DNA of 50,456 nt from Candidatus Melainabacteria bacterium (GTDB lineage Bacteria > Cyanobacteriota > Vampirovibrionia > Obscuribacterales > Obscuribacteraceae), in NCBI GenBank assembly GCA_003153555.1, contig PLZS01000199.1, forward strand, positions 1 to 50,456, written 5' to 3'. The notes beneath the pieces are model-generated. The model saw only the letters and a program-made list of their open reading frames with translations. It did not search any database and had not been told where the DNA came from. Each line of letters begins with the position of its first letter. Within the stretch, counting starts at the first letter, position 1. The translations under genes and the position numbers were made by a program. This document shows, in pieces, positions 8,155 to 15,600 of this stretch.

Positions 8155-9632
8155 GATCGATAAAGCGAAATCATTTCCTTGGCCCTCAATCTCAACTTGC
8201 CTTTACTGAGCAGATCTGAAAGGGTCAAAAAGTTGAAGAGTCCAACAATCACGAACAAAGCAATTGCAGGAATGCCATGAGCGCCAGTCACCTTGAGAAT
8301 TCCACTTACGAGAGCTGAGTTAATAGCGAAAGCGATTACAAACGGGCGAAGCGGCTCCATTAGCTCAAAGTCGGCAATTTCTTGCATTCTCCGAAAAAAG
8401 AAGACGTTGGTGATAGCCAAAATCACTTGCGCAACACCGTAACCATTAATCCCCAACCAAAGCACCAACGGCACTATTAACAACCAGTTCGCGACTGCCC
8501 AAAAGGCATAATAGCGTAGCGTAATGTCTGGTTTTCCGAGTGCGTTCGCAAGCGCCACAAGTGTAATGCTAGTGCCCAAGGTCAGATTCGATAGGGCAAG
8601 CATATAAACGAGTGGAATTGCTGCGTCCCATTTGTGCCCAAATACGGCTGGCACCAAAATGGGAATCAACGGGAATAGTATTGCAGTGAGACCGATGACA
8701 ATCATATTGTTCCACCAAAGAACTGTCTGTATCAGATCCTTCAGAGCGGTACGATCGTGTTGGCAGCGTGAGAAAGCAGGGAAATAGAGCCTGTGGAAAA
8801 CACTAGCAAAGATTGTTGGATATGCTGCAGTCGTAACTGAAAAACTTATGATACCAACAGATGCTGCACCATATATGGTGCCAATGAAGATTGGGTTAAC
8901 GCATTCTTTCAAGAATCCAAACAAATTGAGTCCCTGATATGAGAGCCCAAAGGAAATACGTTTATCCAGAACATGCCGTTTTATTTTCCAGCTCATTTTC
9001 CATGGAGAAAATCGCTCGGATAGAACGACGGCTATTATCTGTGAGCTCAATGACGCAACTGCAAAACTCCAGACCCCAGCTCCTCCAAACGCCATAGCAA
9101 CAGCTACAACCTGAAACACTATTGAACGGGCCGTCTCTATTATTGCAAGTGGTCCAAATAACATCCCTCTTTCTAGTCGGATGCGAGAGATGGAGCCAAA
9201 TGAACTTACCATTCCAGAGAGAGCGATAAATCTGATCAGCCAAACGATGTCGGACGAAAATTTGTAATATTGGGCAATCAGTGGAGCAGCAAGAATGATA
9301 AGCGCAGCGGGCACGGCTACGCATATCTGTTGGACCGTAAAGATAGTTGCCTCATCATCGGCCGTGGGCTCGGAATGCTGTTGGACCAGAGAGGCGCCGA
9401 GACCTACGTCTCCCATTAAGCTGAAGAGGGCAACGGCGGAACTAACAATACTGTAAATACCAAACTGCTCAGGTATGAGAAGCCGCGCCAAAAGAATGTT
9501 GGCTACCAGTCCGACTACCTTAGTCACGACCTGACGTCCCAGAAGCATAGCTCCACCCTTAAAGGCGCGGGCTTTTAACTCGGTAGCGATCGTAGTTCCC
9601 ACAGACGTACACGACTCTCTAGACGTCATCAT
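8151..9632 (-). CDS. Wzx-like polysaccharide flippase (MOP superfamily)
   Basis: Seen: 493 residues with about 12-14 membrane helices. FKGGAMLLGRQVVTKVVGLVANILLAR at the start, LLIPEQFGIYSIV and DVGLGASLVQQ are typical of the Wzx/RfbX/TuaB group. Known: it moves lipid-linked oligosaccharide repeat units from the inner to the outer leaflet before polymerisation. Inferred partner: the Wzy-like protein at 47.4-48.6 kb. The gene is single between a convergent GT87 gene (4-bp overlap) and a 130-bp gap before the PotA gene. The start is ATG at 9632; the next codon is also ATG and no clear ribosome site distinguishes them. Confidence 0.85.
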   Translation of the reverse strand: MMTSRESCTSVGTTIATELKARAFKGGAMLLGRQVVTKVVGLVANILLARLLIPEQFGIYSIVSSAVALFSLMGDVGLGASLVQQHSEPTADDEATIFTVQQICVAVPAALIILAAPLIAQYYKFSSDIVWLIRFIALSGMVSSFGSISRIRLERGMLFGPLAIIETARSIVFQVVAVAMAFGGAGVWSFAVASLSSQIIAVVLSERFSPWKMSWKIKRHVLDKRISFGLSYQGLNLFGFLKECVNPIFIGTIYGAASVGIISFSVTTAAYPTIFASVFHRLYFPAFSRCQHDRTALKDLIQTVLWWNNMIVIGLTAILFPLIPILVPAVFGHKWDAAIPLVYMLALSNLTLGTSITLVALANALGKPDITLRYYAFWAVANWLLIVPLVLWLGINGYGVAQVILAITNVFFFRRMQEIADFELMEPLRPFVIAFAINSALVSGILKVTGAHGIPAIALFVIVGLFNFLTLSDLLSKGKLRLRAKEMISLYRS

Positions 9633-9762
9633 GATAACTGGGTCAGTTCTATCGGCACGCGATTTGCGAATAACATAATTTACACACTGAGTGGTCCGGC
9701 GCCCTGTGGGCCACAGAAGTCGAAAGCTCGAAACAATCAGTTAACTACTTAAGTTTTGTATT

Positions 9763-10926
9763 TCACGTCTCTAATGGCAGGATCTCGCAAGCTTCGGAAG
9801 AAATGCAAACTTTGGCGTTGCTCTCCAAACAAATTTGACGATCAGAACTAAATAACTCATTTATCATGGAAACACGCAGCTCAAGCTTGCCTTCAAGGCT
9901 GACTAAATACTCAGTATTAGTTCCTTGAAAGCTCTTATTCAAAATAATTGCATCGAATATTTTGCCATTCAACTCGCTTTGATCACCTGATTCGACGAAT
10001 CGAATGGCATGAGGTTTTATAAGAACTGCGGCCCTTGAACCTTTTGGTAATCGGGCATCTTTAATTAGGGCAAGAACCTCTAGTCCACCTGGAATAAATA
10101 CTTTGTAATCACGCTCCTGGTAATCGACTATTTCCCCTTCGATCACATTTGTCTGCCCAATAAACTTTGCCACGAACAGTGTTTTCGGAGACTTGTAGAT
10201 GCTTTCTGGAGATGCCACCTGCTCCAAATTGCCCTGGCGAAACACTGCAATTCTTGTAGATAAGGCTAAAGCTTCATTTTGGTCATGAGTAACCATGATG
10301 AAAGTCATACCCAGTCTCTTTTGCAACCTGGCCAGTTCGACTTGCATTTCTTCTCGAATTTGGGGATCGAGGGCAGATAAAGGTTCATCCAACAACAACA
10401 CCGCAGGGCTGTTGACGACCGCTCTAGCGAGGGCGGCACGCTGTTGCTGCCCTCCCGAGATTTGACTGGGGAGTCGATCAGCAAGTTGACTCAAACGTAC
10501 CAACTCAAGAGAATCTTTTACCCGTTGGCTAATTTCTGCCTGATTGTAGCGGCGCGCTGACTTCAAGCCGAAGGCTACGTTCTCACCAATAGTCAGATGC
10601 GGGAATAAAGCATAATTTTGGAATACCATATTGACTGGACGCTTGTGTGGTGGCACTCCATCCATATCGGTTCCGGCAATCAGAATTTTTCCGGTCGTCG
10701 GATTTTCGAAACCAGCGATCATGCGCAGCAAGGTGGTTTTGCCGCAGCCGGAAGGTCCCAGAAAACTGAAGAATTCTCCTTCTTCGATAGTCAAATTGAT
10801 ATTGTTAGCAGCCAAATTGTTGCTAAATTTTTTCGAAACATTTACGACTTGAACAGCAGAACTCGTCGAGCTCTTCTCATGTCCTTTAACAAATTCTTGA
10901 CTATCAATCACGCCTGCTTTTTCCAT
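9763..10926 (-). CDS. potA: PotA/FbpC-type ABC transporter ATPase
   Basis: Seen: about 387 residues from ATG 10926. A longer frame upstream only copies the methyltransferase region in another frame and was dropped. Walker A is GPSGCGKTT (57-65), with Q-loop MVFQNYALFPHLT, signature ISGGQQQR, Walker B VLLLDEPLSALD and switch VTHDQ. A C-terminal TOBE-like domain follows from about 250. Known: this set is typical of polyamine, ferric-iron and sulfate importer ATPases, and MVFQNYALFPHLT-VAFGL is frequent in PotA. It overlaps the methyltransferase stop by 19 bp. The matching binding protein is at 1.4-2.5 kb, but no permease is visible. The polyamine call rests on that neighbour. Confidence 0.82.
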   Translation of the reverse strand: MEKAGVIDSQEFVKGHEKSSTSSAVQVVNVSKKFSNNLAANNINLTIEEGEFFSFLGPSGCGKTTLLRMIAGFENPTTGKILIAGTDMDGVPPHKRPVNMVFQNYALFPHLTIGENVAFGLKSARRYNQAEISQRVKDSLELVRLSQLADRLPSQISGGQQQRAALARAVVNSPAVLLLDEPLSALDPQIREEMQVELARLQKRLGMTFIMVTHDQNEALALSTRIAVFRQGNLEQVASPESIYKSPKTLFVAKFIGQTNVIEGEIVDYQERDYKVFIPGGLEVLALIKDARLPKGSRAAVLIKPHAIRFVESGDQSELNGKIFDAIILNKSFQGTNTEYLVSLEGKLELRVSMINELFSSDRQICLESNAKVCISSEACEILPLET

Positions 10927-11624
10927 ACGCCTAGGACAGTCTTGCCGAAACGGAAACCGAGGAGTGGATCTGCAATCTGAGAGATCGGAATCAAAGCACC
11001 ATCCCAAAACAGAATTTGCTTCTCAGTGGACATGGCTTGGCGCAAGAGCAAACGATTAGCAAGTGAAGCGAAGTATCCAATGGAATCAAGATAACGAAGC
11101 GATATCTGCTCAAGCTCGCCTGGAATTGCCAATTTTAGTTCTTCCAATGAGTAACGCCTGAAATGGCCGATTGCTTTATCAAATGGTGAATACAAAAATT
11201 GATGGGCTGGGGACAAGACGATTAAAAAGCCACCAGGCTTCAGATGATTAGCCGCCTCTAGAGCTTCGGCCTTGTCGTCTTCGATATGCTCCAGGACGTC
11301 GATGTACATAATCGCATCAAACATATCCGATACATGCAGCTCTTTGACTGTACCAGCGCGGGCACGGCAGCAAACTGGAAGTGTTTTGGCACGAATTTTA
11401 TCGACAATGGAATCTGTCATCGCTGTGTCAGGCTCAAGGCAAAGCCAACTGTTTTGATTTCCGTCGCACAATATTTCGGTGGTACCACCTAGACCCGCTC
11501 CAACCTCTAAAACATCTCCCTTCAAATACTCTTTGAACATCGAACGGAAGTAGTGCTTCCAACGAATTGCTTTGGAAAACAAATCGAGTTCAGAACCGAC
11601 GTAATCACCGGTATCAACACTCAT
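10908..11624 (-). CDS. class I SAM-dependent methyltransferase
   Basis: Seen: 238 residues. Motif I is DVLEVGAGLGGTT, motif II region CLEPD, post-motif MFDAIMYIDVLEHIEDD, and LKPGGFLIVLSPA at motif IV/post. HFRRYSLEEL is a feature of the ubiE-like group found in polysaccharide loci. No signal or membrane segment is seen. It lies 61 bp downstream of the PucR-type regulator and is coupled by overlap to the PotA gene, so the three may be co-transcribed. Known: these enzymes methylate sugars, lipids or small molecules. Inferred: the target could be a sugar hydroxyl of the glycan, but nothing in the sequence fixes this. Confidence 0.8.
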   Translation of the reverse strand: MSVDTGDYVGSELDLFSKAIRWKHYFRSMFKEYLKGDVLEVGAGLGGTTEILCDGNQNSWLCLEPDTAMTDSIVDKIRAKTLPVCCRARAGTVKELHVSDMFDAIMYIDVLEHIEDDKAEALEAANHLKPGGFLIVLSPAHQFLYSPFDKAIGHFRRYSLEELKLAIPGELEQISLRYLDSIGYFASLANRLLLRQAMSTEKQILFWDGALIPISQIADPLLGFRFGKTVLGVWKKQA

Positions 11625-11685
11625 ATCAACAGCCCCCAGACATAGAAAGAAAGGGAAGAAAGTCTAAACCTGAAAACAACAACTT

Positions 11686-13482
11686 TCAAGATCTTCCCTT
11701 GCCTCGAATGTTGTTTTTCATATCTCGAATCAAATACGCAATCTGCAAATTGAGCAATACTTCCTGCGAATCAATATCAACTTTCAAAATATCTGCAATC
11801 TGTTCCAATCGATAACGCAAAGTATGCCTGTGAATAAAGAGAGCCCTAGCAGCTGAATTCAGATTTGCACCTTGTTCTAAATAGACGCGAAGACTTGGAA
11901 CAAGCTCACTTTCCCACTCAGTATCATAAGCTTCAAGTGGTGCTAAATTCTCTTCGTAAAACCTCTCCAGTTCTGGGTGGTCAATCATCAAATAAAGCAG
12001 TCGTTTGATTCCGAGCTCACCGTAGCCGATCACGAAATCATTGTCTCCATGTACCATCGAACCGATGATCAGCGCTTGTCGAGCTTCTCTATATGCTTCC
12101 GGAAGATCTAAAATAGTTTGCGCCGTTCTTGCCGCTCCAAGCTGAATTCTGAAGTTTTCGGATCCGCCGATCGAAGCTTTAATCTTGTCAATCAACAACT
12201 GTGCTTCTTTTTGCCAGGTGGTTCCTGTCTTTTCAAGAAAGGGCACCACAAAAACCCGCGTACCTTCTATCTCGGTAGAAGCAAAACCGTCTTCGGGAAA
12301 ATTCTTTGTCGATCCACTTCCGGTAACGGTTGATTCGACGGCAAACATCAGTAGTCCATCGCACAAGTCAAATCCATAGTGGCGCTCTAGTCTTTCTTGA
12401 TCGGAGGCAGATAAGCTGTTTCCAGATAGAAGATCCTTGAGAAGACTCTGTTGTGTAACCGTAAAAACGGAACCGTCGCGTCGACGTTGGCTAAACTCAA
12501 CCATGGCCGCCAATGCAGCAGCTTGCAAATATTCTCCAACCATTTCCAGATCATCATTGGGTCGAACCATTACGGCAATGAATCCCACCAGTGAATCGCT
12601 GAGCAGAATAGGTAAGACCAGTCGCCTGCCCACTTTCAGGGGAGACAAACAGATGTCCTGATTGTGCAATTTTTCGTGACTAGAGAATCGACGACGAACA
12701 GCTTTTGAGGCCTCTTCGGCTAGAAAGCGTTGCTGACTCGCCGGAGTTGAACCCATGTTCCTGGAAGCGAGAACTTTAAAATCCACTGTTTCAACTACAA
12801 CTGGCCGGTTTAGGCGATTGCTTACTTCCTCAACTAAACCTTCCAGCCCCTCGTCCAACAGCAGCGAAAGCAATGCAGAGTGCAATCGAGCACTACTTAA
12901 TTTGAGCTCTCGTAAAAAGGCTATACGAACGTCCTCTGCTACTTGACTGGGGTCACCAAAACCTGGAATCAAAACGAGAGGTACTTCTTCGTCCTTGCAC
13001 AGCTTGGTAATCCGTTTCAAGGCGACGTCAACGCCGAGGGTGAGAGGTGACGGGTTGGGCACCGCGGTTGAAGCCGGGTTAATTGCGGGAAGACTTTCGG
13101 AATTGGTTTGCTTGATCACAGCCAAGGCGGACAACCCCTTCAAGGATGTTGCTTCCACTCCTAGTACAGACTCCATCCTGCAGACCGCTAAGCTGCCTGC
13201 GCGTGGCGGCGGTGACAAACTGGCGACGACTTGCACAACAGGGCGATCAATCAGATCATCTCCGTAAATAACTTGAGCTTCCGCCAGCGCCTCTGAATTG
13301 AGGAGTTGCCTGAGAGTAGGTTGGTGAAATAACTGAACGTCGAGCATGTCCATCTCGCCATCTGCCCTACTATTATCCGCCATGCCAGAGCAAATCGCTG
13401 TCGCAGCATCCGCACTTCTGGCTAAATTATGCAGTTTTTGGCTGAGCAGCTCTTGAAAGAAGACATTATGCAGTGATAACAT
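11686..13482 (-). CDS. PucR/CdaR-family transcriptional regulator
   Basis: Seen: 598 residues. An N-terminal PucR-type ligand domain (about 45-180, starting TLRQLLNSEALAEAQVIYG) is followed by a GAF-like middle (about 220-360, RPVVVETVDFKVLASR) and a GGDEF-like CdaR segment (about 390-500). A C-terminal helix-turn-helix at about 545-585 reads NLNSAARALFIHRHTLRYRL, the family hallmark. Known: PucR-type factors sense small metabolites and bind DNA through the C-terminal domain. It is divergent from HU with about 53 bp between start codons, so both promoters are crowded together. It might control HU, itself, or the methyltransferase-PotA genes behind it; no operator was recognised. Confidence 0.85.
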   Translation of the reverse strand: MLSLHNVFFQELLSQKLHNLARSADAATAICSGMADNSRADGEMDMLDVQLFHQPTLRQLLNSEALAEAQVIYGDDLIDRPVVQVVASLSPPPRAGSLAVCRMESVLGVEATSLKGLSALAVIKQTNSESLPAINPASTAVPNPSPLTLGVDVALKRITKLCKDEEVPLVLIPGFGDPSQVAEDVRIAFLRELKLSSARLHSALLSLLLDEGLEGLVEEVSNRLNRPVVVETVDFKVLASRNMGSTPASQQRFLAEEASKAVRRRFSSHEKLHNQDICLSPLKVGRRLVLPILLSDSLVGFIAVMVRPNDDLEMVGEYLQAAALAAMVEFSQRRRDGSVFTVTQQSLLKDLLSGNSLSASDQERLERHYGFDLCDGLLMFAVESTVTGSGSTKNFPEDGFASTEIEGTRVFVVPFLEKTGTTWQKEAQLLIDKIKASIGGSENFRIQLGAARTAQTILDLPEAYREARQALIIGSMVHGDNDFVIGYGELGIKRLLYLMIDHPELERFYEENLAPLEAYDTEWESELVPSLRVYLEQGANLNSAARALFIHRHTLRYRLEQIADILKVDIDSQEVLLNLQIAYLIRDMKNNIRGKGRS

Positions 13483-13535
13483 CTCGCGTTTGGAAGCCCT
13501 CTGACTGGTTTTTCGTCTCCAAAGGAGGAAACAAG

Positions 13536-13898
13536 ATGAACCGAGCTGAGCTAATCAGCGAAATCGCGGAACTCACAGGACAGCCCAAAACAGAAGTAGG
13601 AACAACCTTGACCGGTATCCTGCATTCAATAACAGGCTCTCTGAGCAAGGGTGAGAAAATCACCTTAGTTGGTTTTGGCACATTTGAACGGCGTAACCGT
13701 CAAGCCAGAACTGGCCGGAATCCCAGAACATTGGCACCATTACGTATTCCTTCAAGCCGCGTCCCCGCATTCCGCGCCGGACAAGAACTGAAAGACGTTG
13801 TTGACGGTCGTTCCAAACTAAAGAGCTACCAAGCTCCAGGCACGAAATCGTCTGCAAAGAAGAGCGCTACAAAGGCTTCTAAAGCCAAGAAACGCTAA
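13536..13898 (+). CDS. HU-family DNA-binding protein with Lys/Ala-rich tail
   Basis: Seen: 120 residues from ATG 13536, preceded by AAAGGAGG, which rejects a longer frame starting at 13473. The HU/IHF fold is complete to about residue 90: MNRAELISEIAE, then VGFGTFERRNRQARTGRNPRT (DNA-binding arm), then FRAGQELKDVV. The last 20 or so residues (KSSAKKSATKASKAKKR) are a basic histone H1-like tail. Known: HU bends and compacts DNA; basic tails occur in actinobacterial and some cyanobacteria-related HU proteins and add non-specific binding. A hairpin terminator follows. Confidence 0.92.
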   Translation: MNRAELISEIAELTGQPKTEVGTTLTGILHSITGSLSKGEKITLVGFGTFERRNRQARTGRNPRTLAPLRIPSSRVPAFRAGQELKDVVDGRSKLKSYQAPGTKSSAKKSATKASKAKKR

Positions 13899-13922
13899 TA
13901 ACCCTCAACAGTCGAAATTGCG

Positions 13923-13948
13923 CAAAGGGCTCCACAAGGAGCCCTTTG
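13923..13948 (+). terminator. terminator hairpin after HU
   Basis: An 11-bp stem with arms CAAAGGGCTCC and GGAGCCCTTTG and the loop ACAA, 24 bp after the HU stop. The T-tract is weak (TGTAT), so termination may be partial. Confidence 0.7.
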
Positions 13949-14119
13949 TGTATACGTCTGATATACGCTTTATTAAAATGTGAGCTGAGCAGCCACTTTT
14001 TTTAAATTCCCTATTGAGCTTGGCAACCGTTTGAGACAGAATTAATTCACCTTCTCGAAACCAATCCCCACCTCGGCGGGTTCACCCCCGCCCCCCAAGC
14101 CTAGCCTAGAAAGCAACCC

Positions 14120-14281
14120 ATGAACGAACACGTCAAGAACTTCAACGCACGCCTTATTGGCATCTTCGAAATAAAAGCAGAAGAATTTACGAAACACTCG
14201 CAGGAAAACCCAACTACTTCCAAGGTTACCGCCGAAATAGCCGGACTATACGCGGATCTTGTTGAAGTAATGAGACGATAA
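14120..14281 (+). CDS. small hypothetical protein, 53 residues
   Basis: Seen: ATG at 14120 to TAA at 14279-14281, directly followed by a strong terminator. The product (MNEHVKNFNARLIGIFEIK to the end LVEVMRR) is charged, probably helical, and has no membrane segment. Support for it being real: the terminator sits 22 bp after the stop in the same direction and the composition is protein-like. Against it: only a poor AGAAAG ribosome site. No family recognised. Confidence 0.5.
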   Translation: MNEHVKNFNARLIGIFEIKAEEFTKHSQENPTTSKVTAEIAGLYADLVEVMRR

Positions 14282-14302
14282 AACCAAAACGAAGCTACTG
14301 GA

Positions 14303-14335
14303 AAAAGGCACGGTCTAGACCGTGCCTTTTCTTTT
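14303..14335 (+). terminator. strong rho-independent terminator
   Basis: A perfect palindrome at 14303-14330 built from AAAAGGCACGGTCT and its complement, ending in TTTTCTTTT. It ends the HU/small-gene transcript. The A-tract on the 5' side means it may also work on the minus strand. Confidence 0.85.
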
Positions 14336-14402
14336 GTGAATTCTGGCTCAGGTGAGGTAATCACCATGGACAGTCCGAGAGTTATAGATTAATCTGTGAT
14401 CA

Positions 14403-14531
14403 CTTGATTTCTCAGCTAATCAAGCGCTATCCCCTAAGACGGGACTTCGACAATAAGGTCGACGCTTTGATTCCTGTCCCACTGGAGTCATCAGTGGTGG
14501 CAACCAATAGTGGATTTAGCCGGGGTGATTT
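14403..14531 (+). promoter_or_regulatory. structured 5' leader with competing hairpins
   Basis: Three hairpins can be drawn upstream of the gene at 14532. CTTGATT (14403-14409) pairs with AATCAAG (14418-14424). GGGAC (14441-14445) pairs with GTCCC (14476-14480) and encloses TCGAC/GTCGA (14447-14451/14458-14462). CCACTG (14479-14484) pairs with CAGTGG (14492-14497). The second and third share bases 14479-14480, so they compete. The ribosome site CCGGGGTG follows at about 14520. I could not match it to a riboswitch class I know. The stems are short and could be fortuitous. Confidence 0.35.
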
Positions 14532-14798
14532 ATGGATATATTCCTCTTTTTGTTTGTCGGTGCGGTGGCATTTACGCTGCTGATGGTCGTTGCGGAGCCA
14601 CACCGCTTTATGCCCGAATCCAGCGGAGTCAAAAAGAAAGTTGGTTCAACCTATTGGGGAATCTATGAAGGCTGTCCTGTTGAGTCACCAATAGAACAAC
14701 GAACTATCGAAATCAGAAAACCCACGCGAAAAGAGAAAAATATCGCCGGCAGTACCACTTACGAGGCTGGCCGTGGCGTGAACATGTCCGGCAAGTAG
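14532..14798 (+). CDS. small single-pass membrane protein of unknown function
   Basis: Seen: 88 residues, ATG with CCGGGGTG upstream. Residues 2-21 form one hydrophobic helix with a short N-terminus; the remaining about 65 residues are polar, basic and probably disordered (EIRKPTRKEKN). No recognisable domain or catalytic motif. It is followed 57 bp later by the secreted HAD phosphatase in the same direction, with which it may be co-transcribed. The long structured leader upstream is the most distinctive thing about it. Confidence 0.65.
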   Translation: MDIFLFLFVGAVAFTLLMVVAEPHRFMPESSGVKKKVGSTYWGIYEGCPVESPIEQRTIEIRKPTRKEKNIAGSTTYEAGRGVNMSGK

Positions 14799-14855
14799 TT
14801 TATAAATCAAGTTACATCGCTGTTACTGACTTAGCTGAGTTGGTAGGATTAGGCG

Positions 14856-15521
14856 ATGAAATTTCCAATCCTAGTTATCTTAATTTTGGCGCTCTGCAGC
14901 GCAACAGCTTTTGCTTGCCCCTGTTCAGATGTTACGGTGCCAAATCCACCTCCTGCCACAAGTTATGAGGAGGGGCTAAAGTTTTCGAAGACCAGCCAGT
15001 ACAAAAAGCAGTTTGCTAGCGCGACAAGCTCGGCAAAAAAATTCTGCACCGATTACATAAAGGAACACCCCGGCGAGACCAATCTAGCAATCGTGTCGGA
15101 CATCGACGAGACGATCGTAGACAACCGTGAACAGTTCCGACTTCATCCTGAACGCAATTGGGAATTGTTTGATCAGTGGGTAAACGAATCGAAAGCACCA
15201 GTGCTAAAGCCCACTTACGAATTTTTGACTTGGGCGCGCAAGAACGGGTTCGCAATTTTCCTGATTACCGGTCGGCCGGAATCTGATCGCAAACCAACAA
15301 TCATCAATTTAGTCAAAGACAATGTTAGCTACGATGCGCTCTATTTGAGACCGCACCATGGCGGCCCCCCCGCTGAAGAATTCAAATCCGCAGTGCGAAA
15401 AGACATTGAGACGATGGGATTTAAAATCATTGTCAACATCGGCGATCAATTTTCCGATCTAGCTGGTGGCTATTCGTTAGATTGCGAAAAACTTCCGAAC
15501 AAGATGTACTTCATCAAATAA
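14856..15521 (+). CDS. secreted HAD-family acid phosphatase (class B / plant-type)
   Basis: Seen: 221 residues with a signal peptide (residues 1-20, cleavage near AFA-CP). HAD motif I is VSDIDETIVDN (nucleophile Asp and DxDxT), motif II LITGR, and motif IV NIGDQFSDLAGG. The cap region WELFDQWVNESKAPVLKPTYEFL fits the HAD acid phosphatase family (PF03767). Known: these hydrolyse phosphomonoesters outside the cytoplasm. The two cysteines right after the cleavage point (CPC) could make it a lipoprotein, but no good lipobox is present. Inferred: phosphate scavenging. It ends 80 bp before a convergent gene with no obvious terminator. Confidence 0.85.
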   Translation: MKFPILVILILALCSATAFACPCSDVTVPNPPPATSYEEGLKFSKTSQYKKQFASATSSAKKFCTDYIKEHPGETNLAIVSDIDETIVDNREQFRLHPERNWELFDQWVNESKAPVLKPTYEFLTWARKNGFAIFLITGRPESDRKPTIINLVKDNVSYDALYLRPHHGGPPAEEFKSAVRKDIETMGFKIIVNIGDQFSDLAGGYSLDCEKLPNKMYFIK

Positions 15522-15600
15522 AGAGAAGCCCTTCAATCTACCGATAGTCCGCAGACCAACTAGTTTTTCAAGCAGCGCTCTGAAACTTGAAATTCCAATT

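Noticed and set aside
9690..9715. Hairpin GTGGTCC/GGGCCAC downstream of the PotA gene
   Set aside because: One mismatch in a short stem and no T-tract; not convincing as a terminator.
10927..11007. N-terminal extension of the PotA frame to 11007
   Set aside because: It runs inside the methyltransferase gene in another frame and lacks PotA homology; ATG 10926 gives the normal N-terminus.
11686..13482. Several plus-strand frames opposite the PucR-type gene
   Set aside because: Shadow frames of a clear 598-residue regulator; no ribosome sites or domains.
13473..13535. Longer HU frame from 13473
   Set aside because: The extension covers the HU ribosome site (AAAGGAGG) and has no HU-like sequence.
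14101..14367. Minus-strand frame of 88 residues
   Set aside because: It runs through the perfect terminator palindrome and opposite the small plus-strand gene, and has no family features.
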